From: Deltaproteobacteria bacterium
Lineage (GTDB): Bacteria; Myxococcota; B64-G9
Direction: 5' to 3'
Assembly: GCA_019314375.1 (NCBI GenBank)
Contig: JAFCZJ010000017.1
Coordinates: forward strand, 1-64,000
Length of the DNA stretch: 64,000 bases
Position 1 is the first letter of the stretch; every line of letters starts with the position of its first letter. Below the pieces are notes generated by a model. It made no database searches. It was given only the letters and a program-made list of their open reading frames with translations, and was not told the origin of the DNA. Shown piece after piece: positions 16,558 through 25,313 of the stretch. The position numbers were made by a program, and so were the translations under genes.

Positions 16558-18543
16558 ATGGCGTTTTTAAGAAAAGATCGAACCATCGTCTTTGAATCAG
16601 TCGCTGAGTTTTTGAATCACTATGATTCCCACATCGCCAAGCATGGCCTGTACGTGCAAAGCCACTTGAATTGGCCCATGCGGAAAATGGCGGACTTTTT
16701 GCTCACCATCGAGGGACGGGAGGAAAACGCCAAGTTTAAGGCCGAGGTGGTTTTCTGCGGTGGCGGCAACGTGGGCCTGGAGATGGATCGAGCCCAAGAC
16801 AACAAGATGAGGGTAGAGAGCCTGGTCAACCAGTTGCGCACAGCCCCCGTGCTCAAAGACGACGGCGTGGTCATCTACTCATCACTGAAAAAGTTTCGTG
16901 AAGACTACGCCAGCGGAATCAGCTCGGGCGGATTGCATCTGGAGAGTTCAACCAAGTGGCCGCTAAACGAGCGCAGGACCTTCACCCTGCGCATCGCGGG
17001 CTTTGCCAAGGAACTGACATTTCGTGCCCAGGCGGTCTTTTCCGAGGGCGGCCTGACGTCCCTGCGCCTGGATAACGATCCGGAGGCCCGCGGCGCCCTT
17101 GAGCGCTTCGTGACCGAAGCCCATGCCGCACTGCCCTTAAAACCGGTCGAGACGACAGAAGCTGAGCCCTCCCAGGAGCCAAACCGGGCAAGCCCAAATG
17201 AAATAGAGGTCTTTCCCGAATGTCGAGGCACGGTTTTCCCCTTGCGGAAGGCCAAGGATCTTGCCCAGTTTACTTTCATCGAATTCGACCCGGGCAAGCA
17301 CCATGACTCGGATCTATTCAGCCTGATCGCAACGATCAGCCAACTGGAGGAACCGGTCGCTCTGACCTTGACCGCGGACAAGCATGAGCATCGGATCCAG
17401 TTCAACGAGCAAGGCCGCGTGGTGGCCTACAGCGGACATCAAGCCGACATCAATTTACTCAAGCAACTGGCCAAAAACCGCTATATCGACGAGGCCCAGA
17501 TCGACGAAGTCATCTCGGCCGTGAACCCATCCAACCCGGCGTCCGAATTGGTTGTTGAAAAAAAAATAGCCACCGCCAAGCAAGTGGCCATTTCCCTGGG
17601 CGATCTGCTGGTGACCGTCCTCGCAGACCTGCGCAACAGCAAGGAAATTTCCTTTGTGTTGGTGGGCTCGGCGACCGAGGCCGAAGAAGGCACGGCCTTC
17701 GTCGAGTTGCTGGTGCCCTGGATGGAGAATGCACTGAAAGCCTTGCCGCCGTCGGAGATCAAGCCCCTATTGGCCAGCCTGTGGAAAAGGTACCCCAAAC
17801 TGACCACCGATCCCACCTGGAAGCTCAGCCAAATGGAATTGGGGGACGAAGAATACGATTTCGCCAAGAGTCTCTCGGGGGCCAGAACCCTGCCCCAGGC
17901 CCTGAGTGATTTCGCCAAGAAGGACAGGGACCGCTTGATGCGCCTGGCCATCATCCTGAAGACGGTCGGCACGGTTGTGGTGCTGAACAACCCGGGGGAT
18001 CAAGAGCCTGAAGACAACAAACCGATCCTGCGCAAACCCACGAAAACCAAAAAGACGCTCAAGCAACTCCTGCCCAAGGGGCAGAAGAAACAAGACAAAA
18101 GCAAAATCGTGCTCGAACTTGAAGTCGAGATTAAAAAGCTGGAAGAGGCCAGCATGTTCGACCACCTGGGGGTACATTGGTCCGTCCACCCCAGCATGTT
18201 CGAAAAGGCCATGCAAGAACTTCACTTGAGGTACGGCAAAGACTCGGACTTGGCCCGCGACAGCCAGGAGGCGGCCCACCTATGCCACAAGCGCATTGAT
18301 TTCGCTCGCCGGGCCTTGCACTACTTGAAATCCCCCTACAAGCGCATGGAGTATCGGAAGTCCGTCGTGCCCTTCGCTCACCTGAAACATACGTCCACCA
18401 TGCTGGCCAGCAAGGCTGAGCAAGCGTCTCTTGGCAAACAGTTCGCCCAGTCCATCGCCATCATGGAAGTGGCCGTGGAGCTGAATCCAACACCCGAGAT
18501 GAAAATGAAGTTGGACACCCTGCGCAAGCGGGCCCGACACTGA
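16558..18543 (+). CDS. Cytoplasmic protein with two PilZ-like domains and a degenerate DnaJ-like C-terminal region
   Basis: A 661-residue protein without signal peptide. Residues 1-90 and about 100-195 are two copies of a PilZ-like module, each with a SxxxF.....I..xGLyVxS..xWPl pattern, as in Myxococcota PilZ-like regulators. The middle (about 225-480) resembles DUF4388-type effector regions. Residues about 535-620 resemble a J-domain (DHLGVHWSVHPSMFEKAMQELHLRYG) but lack the HPD tripeptide, and the end has a TPR-like helix pair. Related proteins are thought to couple c-di-GMP-type signals to polarity or motility; here this is inference. Next gene begins 8 bases downstream. Ribosome site AGGAGG lies about 12 bases upstream. 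Confidence 0.7.
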   Translation: MAFLRKDRTIVFESVAEFLNHYDSHIAKHGLYVQSHLNWPMRKMADFLLTIEGREENAKFKAEVVFCGGGNVGLEMDRAQDNKMRVESLVNQLRTAPVLKDDGVVIYSSLKKFREDYASGISSGGLHLESSTKWPLNERRTFTLRIAGFAKELTFRAQAVFSEGGLTSLRLDNDPEARGALERFVTEAHAALPLKPVETTEAEPSQEPNRASPNEIEVFPECRGTVFPLRKAKDLAQFTFIEFDPGKHHDSDLFSLIATISQLEEPVALTLTADKHEHRIQFNEQGRVVAYSGHQADINLLKQLAKNRYIDEAQIDEVISAVNPSNPASELVVEKKIATAKQVAISLGDLLVTVLADLRNSKEISFVLVGSATEAEEGTAFVELLVPWMENALKALPPSEIKPLLASLWKRYPKLTTDPTWKLSQMELGDEEYDFAKSLSGARTLPQALSDFAKKDRDRLMRLAIILKTVGTVVVLNNPGDQEPEDNKPILRKPTKTKKTLKQLLPKGQKKQDKSKIVLELEVEIKKLEEASMFDHLGVHWSVHPSMFEKAMQELHLRYGKDSDLARDSQEAAHLCHKRIDFARRALHYLKSPYKRMEYRKSVVPFAHLKHTSTMLASKAEQASLGKQFAQSIAIMEVAVELNPTPEMKMKLDTLRKRARH

Positions 18544-18550
18544 GGCGATC

Positions 18551-19576
18551 ATGTCCCCCTTGCCACCGGCATCCATCCTGGCCGCCTGGAAGCTCGCAGA
18601 CCGGTCTTGCGAAACCGTCTCCGGCGGGCACATCAATCTGACATTCCGGGTTCGAGATATTTCAGGCGACCTTTGCCTGCAGCGCCTCAACCCCATTTTT
18701 GATCCCAAATTGCACGAAGACCTGCAGGCCATCACCGAGCACTTGCACCGCAAGGGTCTGGCCACACCCCGACTGCAGCCCTCTGCCGGGGGGAGGCTCT
18801 GGGAAAAAGACGAGCAAGGCGGCATCTGGCGAGTCATGAATTGGATGGAGGGCGAGATCCTCCTCGCAGCCGACGGCCCGGACCGCTGTCGAGAAGCCGG
18901 CCGTTTATTGGGCACCTTCCATGCGGCCTTATGGGACTTAGACCACCCATTCCGTGCAAGACGCCTGGGCGTACACGACACAGCGGCCCACCTGACAAAA
19001 TTAGAACAGGCCTTGCGACAAGAGCAAGTGGCACCCGACATCCAAACCTTGGGCCAAAACATCTTGGAAACCGCCTGTGACCTGCAGCTGCCCAATCAGC
19101 TACCGGAACGCATCGTGCACGGCGACCCCAAGATCTCCAACCTGCTTTTCTGGCCCGATGGCCGTGCCCATTGTTGGGTTGACTTGGACACCCTGGCCCC
19201 CATGCCTCTGGCCATCGAACTGGGCGATGCCCTGCGTTCCTGGTGCAGTCCGGCGGGGGAAGAAAGCAAAGCCTATTTCGATGCGAGTTTTTTCAAAGCC
19301 GCTATGGAGGGTTGGCTCGACAGCATGGGCAGTCTGCCGACGACAGAGGAAAAGGAAGCCATCTTGCCATGGTGCGCCGGCGTCGCCGTTGAGCTTTCTG
19401 CCCGCTTTTGTGCAGACGCCTACCACGAAAGCTACTTCGGCTGGGATCCAACGCGCTATGCCTCGGCCGCCGAGCACAATCTGCTGCGGGCCCGTTCCCA
19501 ACTGACCCTGGCCCATTCCATCCTGGCCCAAAAGGACAGACTCCAGACCATCCTGGACAAGCTAGGCATTGCCTGA
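18551..19576 (+). CDS. APH-family phosphotransferase, N-acetylhexosamine-1-kinase-like
   Basis: A 341-residue cytoplasmic kinase of the aminoglycoside/choline phosphotransferase fold. The catalytic loop is RIVHGDPKISNLLFW and the metal-binding loop WVDLDTLAPMPLAIELGDALR. The DLDT variant of the usual DxD and the N-terminal GGHINLTFRV resemble NahK/LnpB sugar kinases of amino-sugar salvage more than drug-resistance enzymes. A role phosphorylating amino sugars or a small metabolite is plausible; substrate is not proven. It is 8 bases downstream of the PilZ/DnaJ-like gene and probably cotranscribed. Confidence 0.85.
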   Translation: MSPLPPASILAAWKLADRSCETVSGGHINLTFRVRDISGDLCLQRLNPIFDPKLHEDLQAITEHLHRKGLATPRLQPSAGGRLWEKDEQGGIWRVMNWMEGEILLAADGPDRCREAGRLLGTFHAALWDLDHPFRARRLGVHDTAAHLTKLEQALRQEQVAPDIQTLGQNILETACDLQLPNQLPERIVHGDPKISNLLFWPDGRAHCWVDLDTLAPMPLAIELGDALRSWCSPAGEESKAYFDASFFKAAMEGWLDSMGSLPTTEEKEAILPWCAGVAVELSARFCADAYHESYFGWDPTRYASAAEHNLLRARSQLTLAHSILAQKDRLQTILDKLGIA

Positions 19577-19656
19577 ACAATTTCCATCCATCTGTAATGA
19601 AACGCAGCCTCGCACGACGAAGAGGACACGGAGGTCATATCTTGGAGACAAGCTCT

Positions 19657-19896
19657 ATGAAGAATGGAGAACAAAACGACATCCCGCCACCGCCCTACCC
19701 CAAAGCCGACGCTAAAAAGAAATGGGGGAAATTCTTCATCAAACTGGGTCTGGGTGTAGTCATCGGCGGCTTGCTGGGCTTCGGCTATTATCAAATCGTG
19801 GGCTGTCCCACAGGGGGCTGCACCTTGACTTCAAGCCCCGAAATCACCACCGGCTACGGCATGCTGCTGGGCGCGGTGGCCAGCATTTCAGCCTGA
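19657..19896 (+). CDS. Small DUF6132-type membrane protein
   Basis: A 79-residue protein with a charged, Pro-rich N terminus (PPPPYPKADAKKKWGK), a Gly-rich membrane helix (LGLGVVIGGLLGFGYYQIVG), the family motif GCPTGGCTLTSSP and a second hydrophobic segment ending GMLLGAVASISA. DUF6132 proteins are found beside rhodanese-type sulfur proteins elsewhere; the paired Cys may act in that context, but there is no such neighbour here. I start at the ATG with GGAGA upstream; the longer open frame extends into the kinase gene and is not credible. Convergent with the TolB-like gene, four bases apart. Confidence 0.8.
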   Translation: MKNGEQNDIPPPPYPKADAKKKWGKFFIKLGLGVVIGGLLGFGYYQIVGCPTGGCTLTSSPEITTGYGMLLGAVASISA

Positions 19897-19900
19897 AAAC

Positions 19901-21214
19901 CTACCAATCGTAAATTCGCCAGACACCGCCCTCAAGTTGCAGGCGGGTGGACATTGAAGAAGCGAAGTTTTTCTTCATTTTTATGACGCAAACATGCAGT
20001 TTGCCCAGGCGCTTCAGGTATCCGGCGTGGCGATCCACTTGATTTAAAGTCAACATGGATTGGCGGCAGGTTCTGTAGCTGAAACCCTGACCAAGCCGCC
20101 TCAACAGTTCCCCATACTCACTCTTGATGAAGTTCTTGCGCCCCTTGGCCTCGGTTGTCCAAAGCGCCTCAAATGCCTTGTAGTCCTTCTTTTGCAAAGC
20201 GCCCAAAGCCTTGACCAGCACTTTCTGACCTTCCGGCCAAGCATTCAGGTAAGCCTTGACGACCTTGGTTTCCACAGGCCCAGGCAGCACCGCCGGCTCC
20301 ACCGGGAAAGGCAGCTTGCTGAGGCGATTGCCACTGCCCTTTTCCTCCATTTTCAGTCCTCGCTCGTAAGCGTATTCGACTTTCTCCATCTGCTTTTTAA
20401 AAACCCACCACTCGTTCAAGCGGCGGCGTGCGTCCAAGACGGCTTCATCTGTCGTGGAGCTAAGCTTCTGCCTGGACAGTTCAGCGTCCAAAGCACCGGA
20501 ATAGGAAAACAAGATGATGCGCTTGGACTTGAAATCCTGAGGCATGACCTCAACCACCAAATCTTCCAACATGGCGCGCCGCGCTTCCGCCATGGCCTTG
20601 CCATCAAAGGGACCGCTCACCAGGCTGTCACGATAGGCCACGAATTTCCGCTTGTGCTCAGTCAAGCTCCAAGGTTTTTGCGTGAGCGCCTCCTCATCGG
20701 GGCGGTCCAAAGCCGCCACGGGAGGCTGGGGCCGGGCCTTGCTGCCCAAAAGCTTGTCCACCATGGGCCCCATCAAAGCCGGCGCTTCTTTGAGTTTTTC
20801 GATGGTCTTGCTGATCCTGCTCGTGACTCGGCCCTCTTTGGAGTCGATAAGCATCAAGCTCAGCACATAGACATCACCCAACTTGCCCACGCTGCCCCCG
20901 ATAAGCCAGTCGGCACCCATGGTGCCGGCCAACTCCACCAGGCAGTTCTCGTCATCGCAACCCAAGAGCTTTCGCTGCTCCTCAGCTTTGAGCAACTGAA
21001 TCACATCCGTGGGCCCCATGGCCCGAATGCTGTGCCGATTCAAAAGCGCCTCCAGCACCAGGTCGCCCAGCACCTGCCCCACCCCGGCATCCACACCCTG
21101 ATGGCATCGAATACCCGGCAACACCACCTTGGGGGCCTTGCCCTTTTCAGCCTGGACCCAACTCGGCAACAACAAGGAAGCCAGCAAACTCAAACACAGC
21201 AACTTGCAACGCAT
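19901..21214 (-). CDS. TolB-like (CsgG-fold) periplasmic protein with Cx4C signature, paralogue A
   Basis: A 437-residue exported protein; signal peptide ends near SWVQA-EK and the ATG has GGGAGGG upstream. Residues about 28-145 form a TolB-N/CsgG-like alpha/beta domain: VVLPGIRC, LGDLVLEALLN, MGPTDVIQLL, then CDDENCLVELAGTMGADWLIGGSVGKLGDVYVLSLMLID in outline. The C-x4-C followed by hydrophobic-x-E-L is shared with the products of 28044 and 58089. The rest is helical and charged, ending with a small domain with Cys (YRTCRQSM, LHVCVIKM). Role unknown; such proteins are common in Myxococcota genomes, with no fixed partner here. Confidence 0.75.
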   Translation of the reverse strand: MRCKLLCLSLLASLLLPSWVQAEKGKAPKVVLPGIRCHQGVDAGVGQVLGDLVLEALLNRHSIRAMGPTDVIQLLKAEEQRKLLGCDDENCLVELAGTMGADWLIGGSVGKLGDVYVLSLMLIDSKEGRVTSRISKTIEKLKEAPALMGPMVDKLLGSKARPQPPVAALDRPDEEALTQKPWSLTEHKRKFVAYRDSLVSGPFDGKAMAEARRAMLEDLVVEVMPQDFKSKRIILFSYSGALDAELSRQKLSSTTDEAVLDARRRLNEWWVFKKQMEKVEYAYERGLKMEEKGSGNRLSKLPFPVEPAVLPGPVETKVVKAYLNAWPEGQKVLVKALGALQKKDYKAFEALWTTEAKGRKNFIKSEYGELLRRLGQGFSYRTCRQSMLTLNQVDRHAGYLKRLGKLHVCVIKMKKNFASSMSTRLQLEGGVWRIYDW

Positions 21215-21328
21215 GGAACCCTCCCAAAAAGAAAATCCTAAAAACCCACATCGCATTGGACCATAAATCACCACTTGGTCAAAGGCCTTTAGCCAATTGC
21301 GCGTATTGCCTGCAGGGTCGGGAGAAAC

Positions 21329-21922
21329 CTAGAATGACCAGCCTACGTTTAGATTCAGGAGCAGACCAAACCTGCTGTCGGATTCTGTTACCGAGATCCC
21401 TGAATCGGATGCCGTACCTTGAACCGCTAGGTAATCAAATCCCAGCTGCGCATCAAAAGTGAAGCCAATGTTGGTTGCTATTTTGTAGCCGACAAATGGT
21501 CCGATCGCGAGACCTGTACCCGATGCCGATGTCGAGTCCGTTTCATTCAGGTTCACATACACGAAAAGGATCTCTGCCCCAAGCTGCATGCCGTGAATGA
21601 AATTGCCGACCGGGTAATATCGAAACTGAGCACCCGCATCAATCGCAAAAAAGCTGTCTTCTCTCGTTCCAGACACCGTCACCGTTTTTGTTTTGACCTG
21701 ACCTACACCAAGGATGGCGGCGACAGCGATCTTATCGGTCACGCGATATTCACCGGTCAGCTCGCCCATTGGGAGAACCAGGTGAAAGGGTGACAGCGTG
21801 ATGCTGAATGAATGCTGCACGTCGTCATCGATTTCAGCTGTTGCCTCCTGGGCAAAAACACTCGCCGGGACAAACACCAAGACAGCGACAGCCATCATCA
21901 TCCTCAAAGAACAACGTTTCAT
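21329..21922 (-). CDS. Outer-membrane beta-barrel protein
   Basis: A 197-residue protein with signal peptide (cleavage near SVFA-QE). The mature part alternates amphipathic strands (SITLSPFHLVL, KIAVAAILGVGQV, GLAIGPFVGYKIA, FTFDAQLGFDYLAV) and ends in the C-terminal Phe signature LLLNLNVGWSF used for BAM-dependent insertion. About 8 strands are likely. It could be a small structural porin-like or adhesion protein. It is divergent from the lipoprotein gene at 22053, sharing a 130-base intergenic region in which I recognise no clear promoter. Confidence 0.78.
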   Translation of the reverse strand: MKRCSLRMMMAVAVLVFVPASVFAQEATAEIDDDVQHSFSITLSPFHLVLPMGELTGEYRVTDKIAVAAILGVGQVKTKTVTVSGTREDSFFAIDAGAQFRYYPVGNFIHGMQLGAEILFVYVNLNETDSTSASGTGLAIGPFVGYKIATNIGFTFDAQLGFDYLAVQGTASDSGISVTESDSRFGLLLNLNVGWSF

Positions 21923-22052
21923 TTCATCTCCTCCACAAATCCATATCGTCCGTTCAAGCTTGTCAGCAGTTCTCGCACAAAATTGCTTTACAGGTCCAGT
22001 CGATCACGAGAAAATTGGTGACGTGAATTTTTGCGAATTATCCGAGGTTGAG

Positions 22053-22631
22053 ATGAAAAAAACCATATTGCTATTGATGCTTGTCAGCCTACTCACAGCT
22101 TGTGAGAACAAAATGTCACTTCGGGTTGCGCAGAGCTCAAGGATGACTGGTTTAGAGATGGCGCCAGCAGGGTCTAAACAACCCGCCCAGTTCAGTACGA
22201 TCGTAAATTATGCCCTTCTCGCTGGGACAACAACGGCCAATAACCTCCCTGAAAACTACCCGATCGAGGTACGCCTGGAGCTCATCAAAACCGAAATGGG
22301 TGGCCATCAGTTCCCCCTTCAATACAAGGCTACTTCGGGTGTGACAATCTCAAAAGATGGCCGGTCAGCAACATGGAAGACAATCGCCATTGAAAAAAGA
22401 GGACCGCCGGTCATAGAGATCTCCGTGGTTGGAGACATTGACCATATTGAAACCTTGTCGGTCACTTGTGGTGCCCGTTTACCTGTATTGATTGAAACGA
22501 AATGGAAAGTATTACCCAAATCGGATGAATGGGAGATCGAGTTGCCTCACGAGGGAGTGTCTCGTTCCACCAACATCACCGCTTTCGTTGAATGTTCGAA
22601 AGTCAAACAAACTCAATCTGCTGACAAATGA
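22053..22631 (+). CDS. Hypothetical lipoprotein
   Basis: Family not recognised. A 192-residue product with a short signal peptide ending in lipobox SLLTAC (Cys about 16). The mature part is beta-rich, with alternating strands such as PIEVRLELIKTE and VIEISVVGDIDHIETLSVTCGA and two Cys, suggesting an Ig-like sandwich. The ATG after GAGGTTGAG is chosen; the longer open frame upstream lacks a signal. Convergent with the Asp-box propeller gene. Confidence 0.7.
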   Translation: MKKTILLLMLVSLLTACENKMSLRVAQSSRMTGLEMAPAGSKQPAQFSTIVNYALLAGTTTANNLPENYPIEVRLELIKTEMGGHQFPLQYKATSGVTISKDGRSATWKTIAIEKRGPPVIEISVVGDIDHIETLSVTCGARLPVLIETKWKVLPKSDEWEIELPHEGVSRSTNITAFVECSKVKQTQSADK

Positions 22632-22653
22632 GTTGAGCACGGGTCAATCCCGC

Positions 22654-25071
22654 TCAGGGCTGGGCCGGTCCCTTGAGAACGCTGGCACCGAAGGTCGTGA
22701 CGTAAATAACGTCCGGGTCGGCGGGGTCGAACTGCACCCGCTGGGTGTTGGCGAAGGGGAAACTCTCAAAGGGTTCCCAGTTGTCGCCCCCATCGGTGCT
22801 CAGCCACAAGGCCCACTCCGGGGTGCCCTCGCACATGGTGGCGTAGACCCAACCTGGCCGCTGCGGGTGGAAGTACGCACCGAAGTGCTCACGGCCAAAA
22901 CGCGCCACGCGCTGCCAATGAGCGCCCCCGTCCAGGGTCCGCCATAGCCCGCCCTGATCGTTGCCGGCGTCGGCTGCGCCCATGAAAACGATGTCGCTGT
23001 TGCTCGGGTCGACCTGGAAATCCTTGGGCCAAAGCAGCAGCGGGTCGTTGCTGATCCGCGTCCAGGAGGCTCCTTCGTTGGTCGAGCGATACAGTCCGAC
23101 GCCCTCGGGTCTGAAGTCACCATCCACCATGCGGGCGGTCACCAAGGCAAACAGCGTCCCGTCCTCGTGCAGCACCACCCTGTACACGCGCATGTTTGAG
23201 GGATCACCGAGCCCATTGCTGATGCTCGTCCAGCTCAGGCCATCGTCTTGCGATCGGTAGACACCGCGTCCGAAGACCCCGGCATAAAGTACGCGGGAAC
23301 CCGCCGGCGAGTTGGGATCCAAGACGATGCTGGTCACCGGGGCCTCGGGCAAGGTGTCGTTTGCATCCTGCCATCCATACCCAAAATCGGTCGATACCGC
23401 GACGCCCCCGCCACCGCTCTCCGGGTCCCCTCCCCAATGTCGATTGTAAATGATGTTGGCGTTGGGAATGTCGTGCACCACGGAAAACGCCCCCCAGACC
23501 TTGCCCGGGACGTCCGGATCAAGGGCCATCTCGTAGCAGGTGTTGTGCCAGGGCGCTTGGCCCTGCTTATCCCACCAGATCCAAGTGTCGCCGCCGTCTG
23601 TGGAACGGGCGAAACCCAGATCGGTGTATGCAATGTAGTGACAATCGGGCTGGTGGGGATCAATGTAGTAATGCCATGTGGTGGTCACCACCAGACCATT
23701 GTTCACCCAAGCCGAACCTGGGCCGGGCTCCACACCCGCCGGCGGGAAGGTGTGTCCGTTGAACCAGGACGCACCGCCGTCGTGGGTGATGTAACACTTG
23801 CTCCACTCGATCAGCACGCGTTCCGGGTCGCTGGGGCTGATGCTCGCGCCAAATGGCGGGTCGCCGCCCTTGAAGGACTGTCCCATCGAAGCGGTAACGT
23901 AGTTGGGTGCCACGTTGTACTCTTCGCCACGCGGGTCCATGAAGAAGGTATCCCGCCAGCTATCTCCCCCATCGTCGCTGCGCCAGACGTTCTCGTCATG
24001 CGGCGGCCAAAATCCGGTGCTTGAATTGGTCGTGTAGACGGTCAGAGGCGCGGCGTCGCTGGTGAGCACCCAGGTGTAGGTCGGAATGGAACCGGCCGCC
24101 CACTGATCGTACTGTTCAGTGTCCTTGTTGATCCCCTCACCCATGGCCCACTGCCAGCTCTCGCCCCGGTCTGCGGAGCGAAACACGCCACCCGCGAACG
24201 AGCCGCTCTCGTTCCTGCTGGGCACGGTACAGTAAAGCATGACCAGTCCCAAAACAGGATCCGATCCGGCGGCGAAGCCGTTAATCGGCGTACCGCCGTC
24301 GGGGAGGCCCGCGGTTTTGCGGGCCCAGCTGACACCGCCGTCGTCGCTGCGCCAGACACCCTCCTGGGTGGCCACGAAGATCACCCGCGCTTCTGAAGAC
24401 GAAGTGCGATCAAAATGCACCGCCAGGGCCTCACCCGTCGGCCCCGGACACGAACTCCAGCCAAGAGCGCCATCGCGGGAAATACGGCAACCATCGGCGG
24501 TGCCGGCCACCACCAACTCGGGGTCATCCGGATCATAGGCTATCTGCCCATAAGCGCTGGCGCCGAGATCCGACCAGTCTTCCCAGCTGCGGCCCCGATC
24601 GCGAGATAGCTTTAGCTGGCTCCACTGCGGTGCCAAAATCACGTTCGAGTCCTCTGGATGAAATGCAGCCGGGCAACGCAGGTAACTTTGTCGCTGCTTG
24701 AAGTGTATCAGCCGCCACCAGTGACCGCCGTCTTCGGAAACATAGGAGCCGGACATGTCGCAATTTATCATCATCAAATCAGGATCAACCGCGCTGATTG
24801 AGGGAGCGAACATGCCCCCACCACCGGACAAGCCCAGGGGCAACCATCCGTCGATGCCGGGATCACCTGCATCGGCACCTGCATCGCTGCCAGCATCAGC
24901 GCCAGCGTCAATACTTGCATCGCTGCCAGCATCACTGCCTGCATCGCTGCCTGCATCGCTGCCAGCGTCGATGCCAGCGTCCTCATGACCGCCTATCCGG
25001 CCCTGGCTGCAAGCAACGCAGAGGACCGCCGCAGCAACGAGACTTGTCAACAAGGTTACATATCGCTTCAT
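22654..25071 (-). CDS. Asp-box (BNR/sortilin-like) beta-propeller lipoprotein with DAG stalk
   Basis: An 805-residue lipoprotein (lipobox VLCVAC) with an Asp-Ala-Gly-rich stalk directly behind the lipidated Cys, then about twelve Asp-box motifs SxDxGxxW (SEDGGHWW, SDDGGVSW, SADRGESW, STDGGDTW, STNEGASW, STDGGDNW and others) along the chain. This is the fold of sortilin VPS10 and GH74 xyloglucanases. Two seven-bladed propellers could fit in this length. Without clear catalytic Asp assignment I call it a propeller protein, possibly a glycoside hydrolase; a GH10 xylanase lies 7 kb away. The start is the ATG of the signal peptide, 50 codons inside the open frame. Confidence 0.85.
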   Translation of the reverse strand: MKRYVTLLTSLVAAAVLCVACSQGRIGGHEDAGIDAGSDAGSDAGSDAGSDASIDAGADAGSDAGADAGDPGIDGWLPLGLSGGGGMFAPSISAVDPDLMMINCDMSGSYVSEDGGHWWRLIHFKQRQSYLRCPAAFHPEDSNVILAPQWSQLKLSRDRGRSWEDWSDLGASAYGQIAYDPDDPELVVAGTADGCRISRDGALGWSSCPGPTGEALAVHFDRTSSSEARVIFVATQEGVWRSDDGGVSWARKTAGLPDGGTPINGFAAGSDPVLGLVMLYCTVPSRNESGSFAGGVFRSADRGESWQWAMGEGINKDTEQYDQWAAGSIPTYTWVLTSDAAPLTVYTTNSSTGFWPPHDENVWRSDDGGDSWRDTFFMDPRGEEYNVAPNYVTASMGQSFKGGDPPFGASISPSDPERVLIEWSKCYITHDGGASWFNGHTFPPAGVEPGPGSAWVNNGLVVTTTWHYYIDPHQPDCHYIAYTDLGFARSTDGGDTWIWWDKQGQAPWHNTCYEMALDPDVPGKVWGAFSVVHDIPNANIIYNRHWGGDPESGGGGVAVSTDFGYGWQDANDTLPEAPVTSIVLDPNSPAGSRVLYAGVFGRGVYRSQDDGLSWTSISNGLGDPSNMRVYRVVLHEDGTLFALVTARMVDGDFRPEGVGLYRSTNEGASWTRISNDPLLLWPKDFQVDPSNSDIVFMGAADAGNDQGGLWRTLDGGAHWQRVARFGREHFGAYFHPQRPGWVYATMCEGTPEWALWLSTDGGDNWEPFESFPFANTQRVQFDPADPDVIYVTTFGASVLKGPAQP
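24868..24985 (-). repeat. In-gene minisatellite coding the (DAG)n stalk
   Basis: On the plus strand, GCATC/GCCAGC-rich 9- to 12-base units repeat in tandem. Read on the minus strand they encode Asp-Ala-Gly-Ser/Ala units of the lipoprotein stalk. They are coding, not a CRISPR or intergenic repeat. Similar DAG or PDSGSDA coding repeats occur at about 31610-31780, 34130-34260 and 48140-48225. Confidence 0.85.
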
Positions 25072-25237
25072 GGCGGCACTGTCCTTTCCACTTTTTTCTT
25101 GGTCAATATCGAAATATCGCCATATGAAACCATACCTGATCCCAGTTTCATGTCCAATTCTGGCCAGCCAGGCCCTCCCATGCGACCACCATGATTCCGC
25201 TGTGGTGGGTAGTCCGGTCACCAGATCCCCCAGGGTC

Positions 25238-25265
25238 TTGACTAAGCGGAAAACAGCATTATTCT
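25238..25265 (+). promoter_or_regulatory. Candidate sigma-70-type promoter of htpG
   Basis: TTGACT (25238-25243) is followed after 16 bases by TATTCT (25260-25265), about 48 bases before the HtpG start. A purely sequence-based match; heat-shock control by another sigma factor is not excluded. Confidence 0.4.
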
Positions 25266-25313
25266 GTACGGAATTGCCGCCGGGATAATCACAATCGATC
25301 AGGAGTAAGGGAA

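Noticed and set aside
20060-21241. Long plus-strand open frame (393 codons)
   Set aside because: It is antisense to the TolB-like gene, has no signal, domain or ribosome site, and its composition is that of a high-GC shadow frame.
24868-24985. Intergenic minisatellite or CRISPR
   Set aside because: It lies within the coding frame of a lipoprotein stalk.
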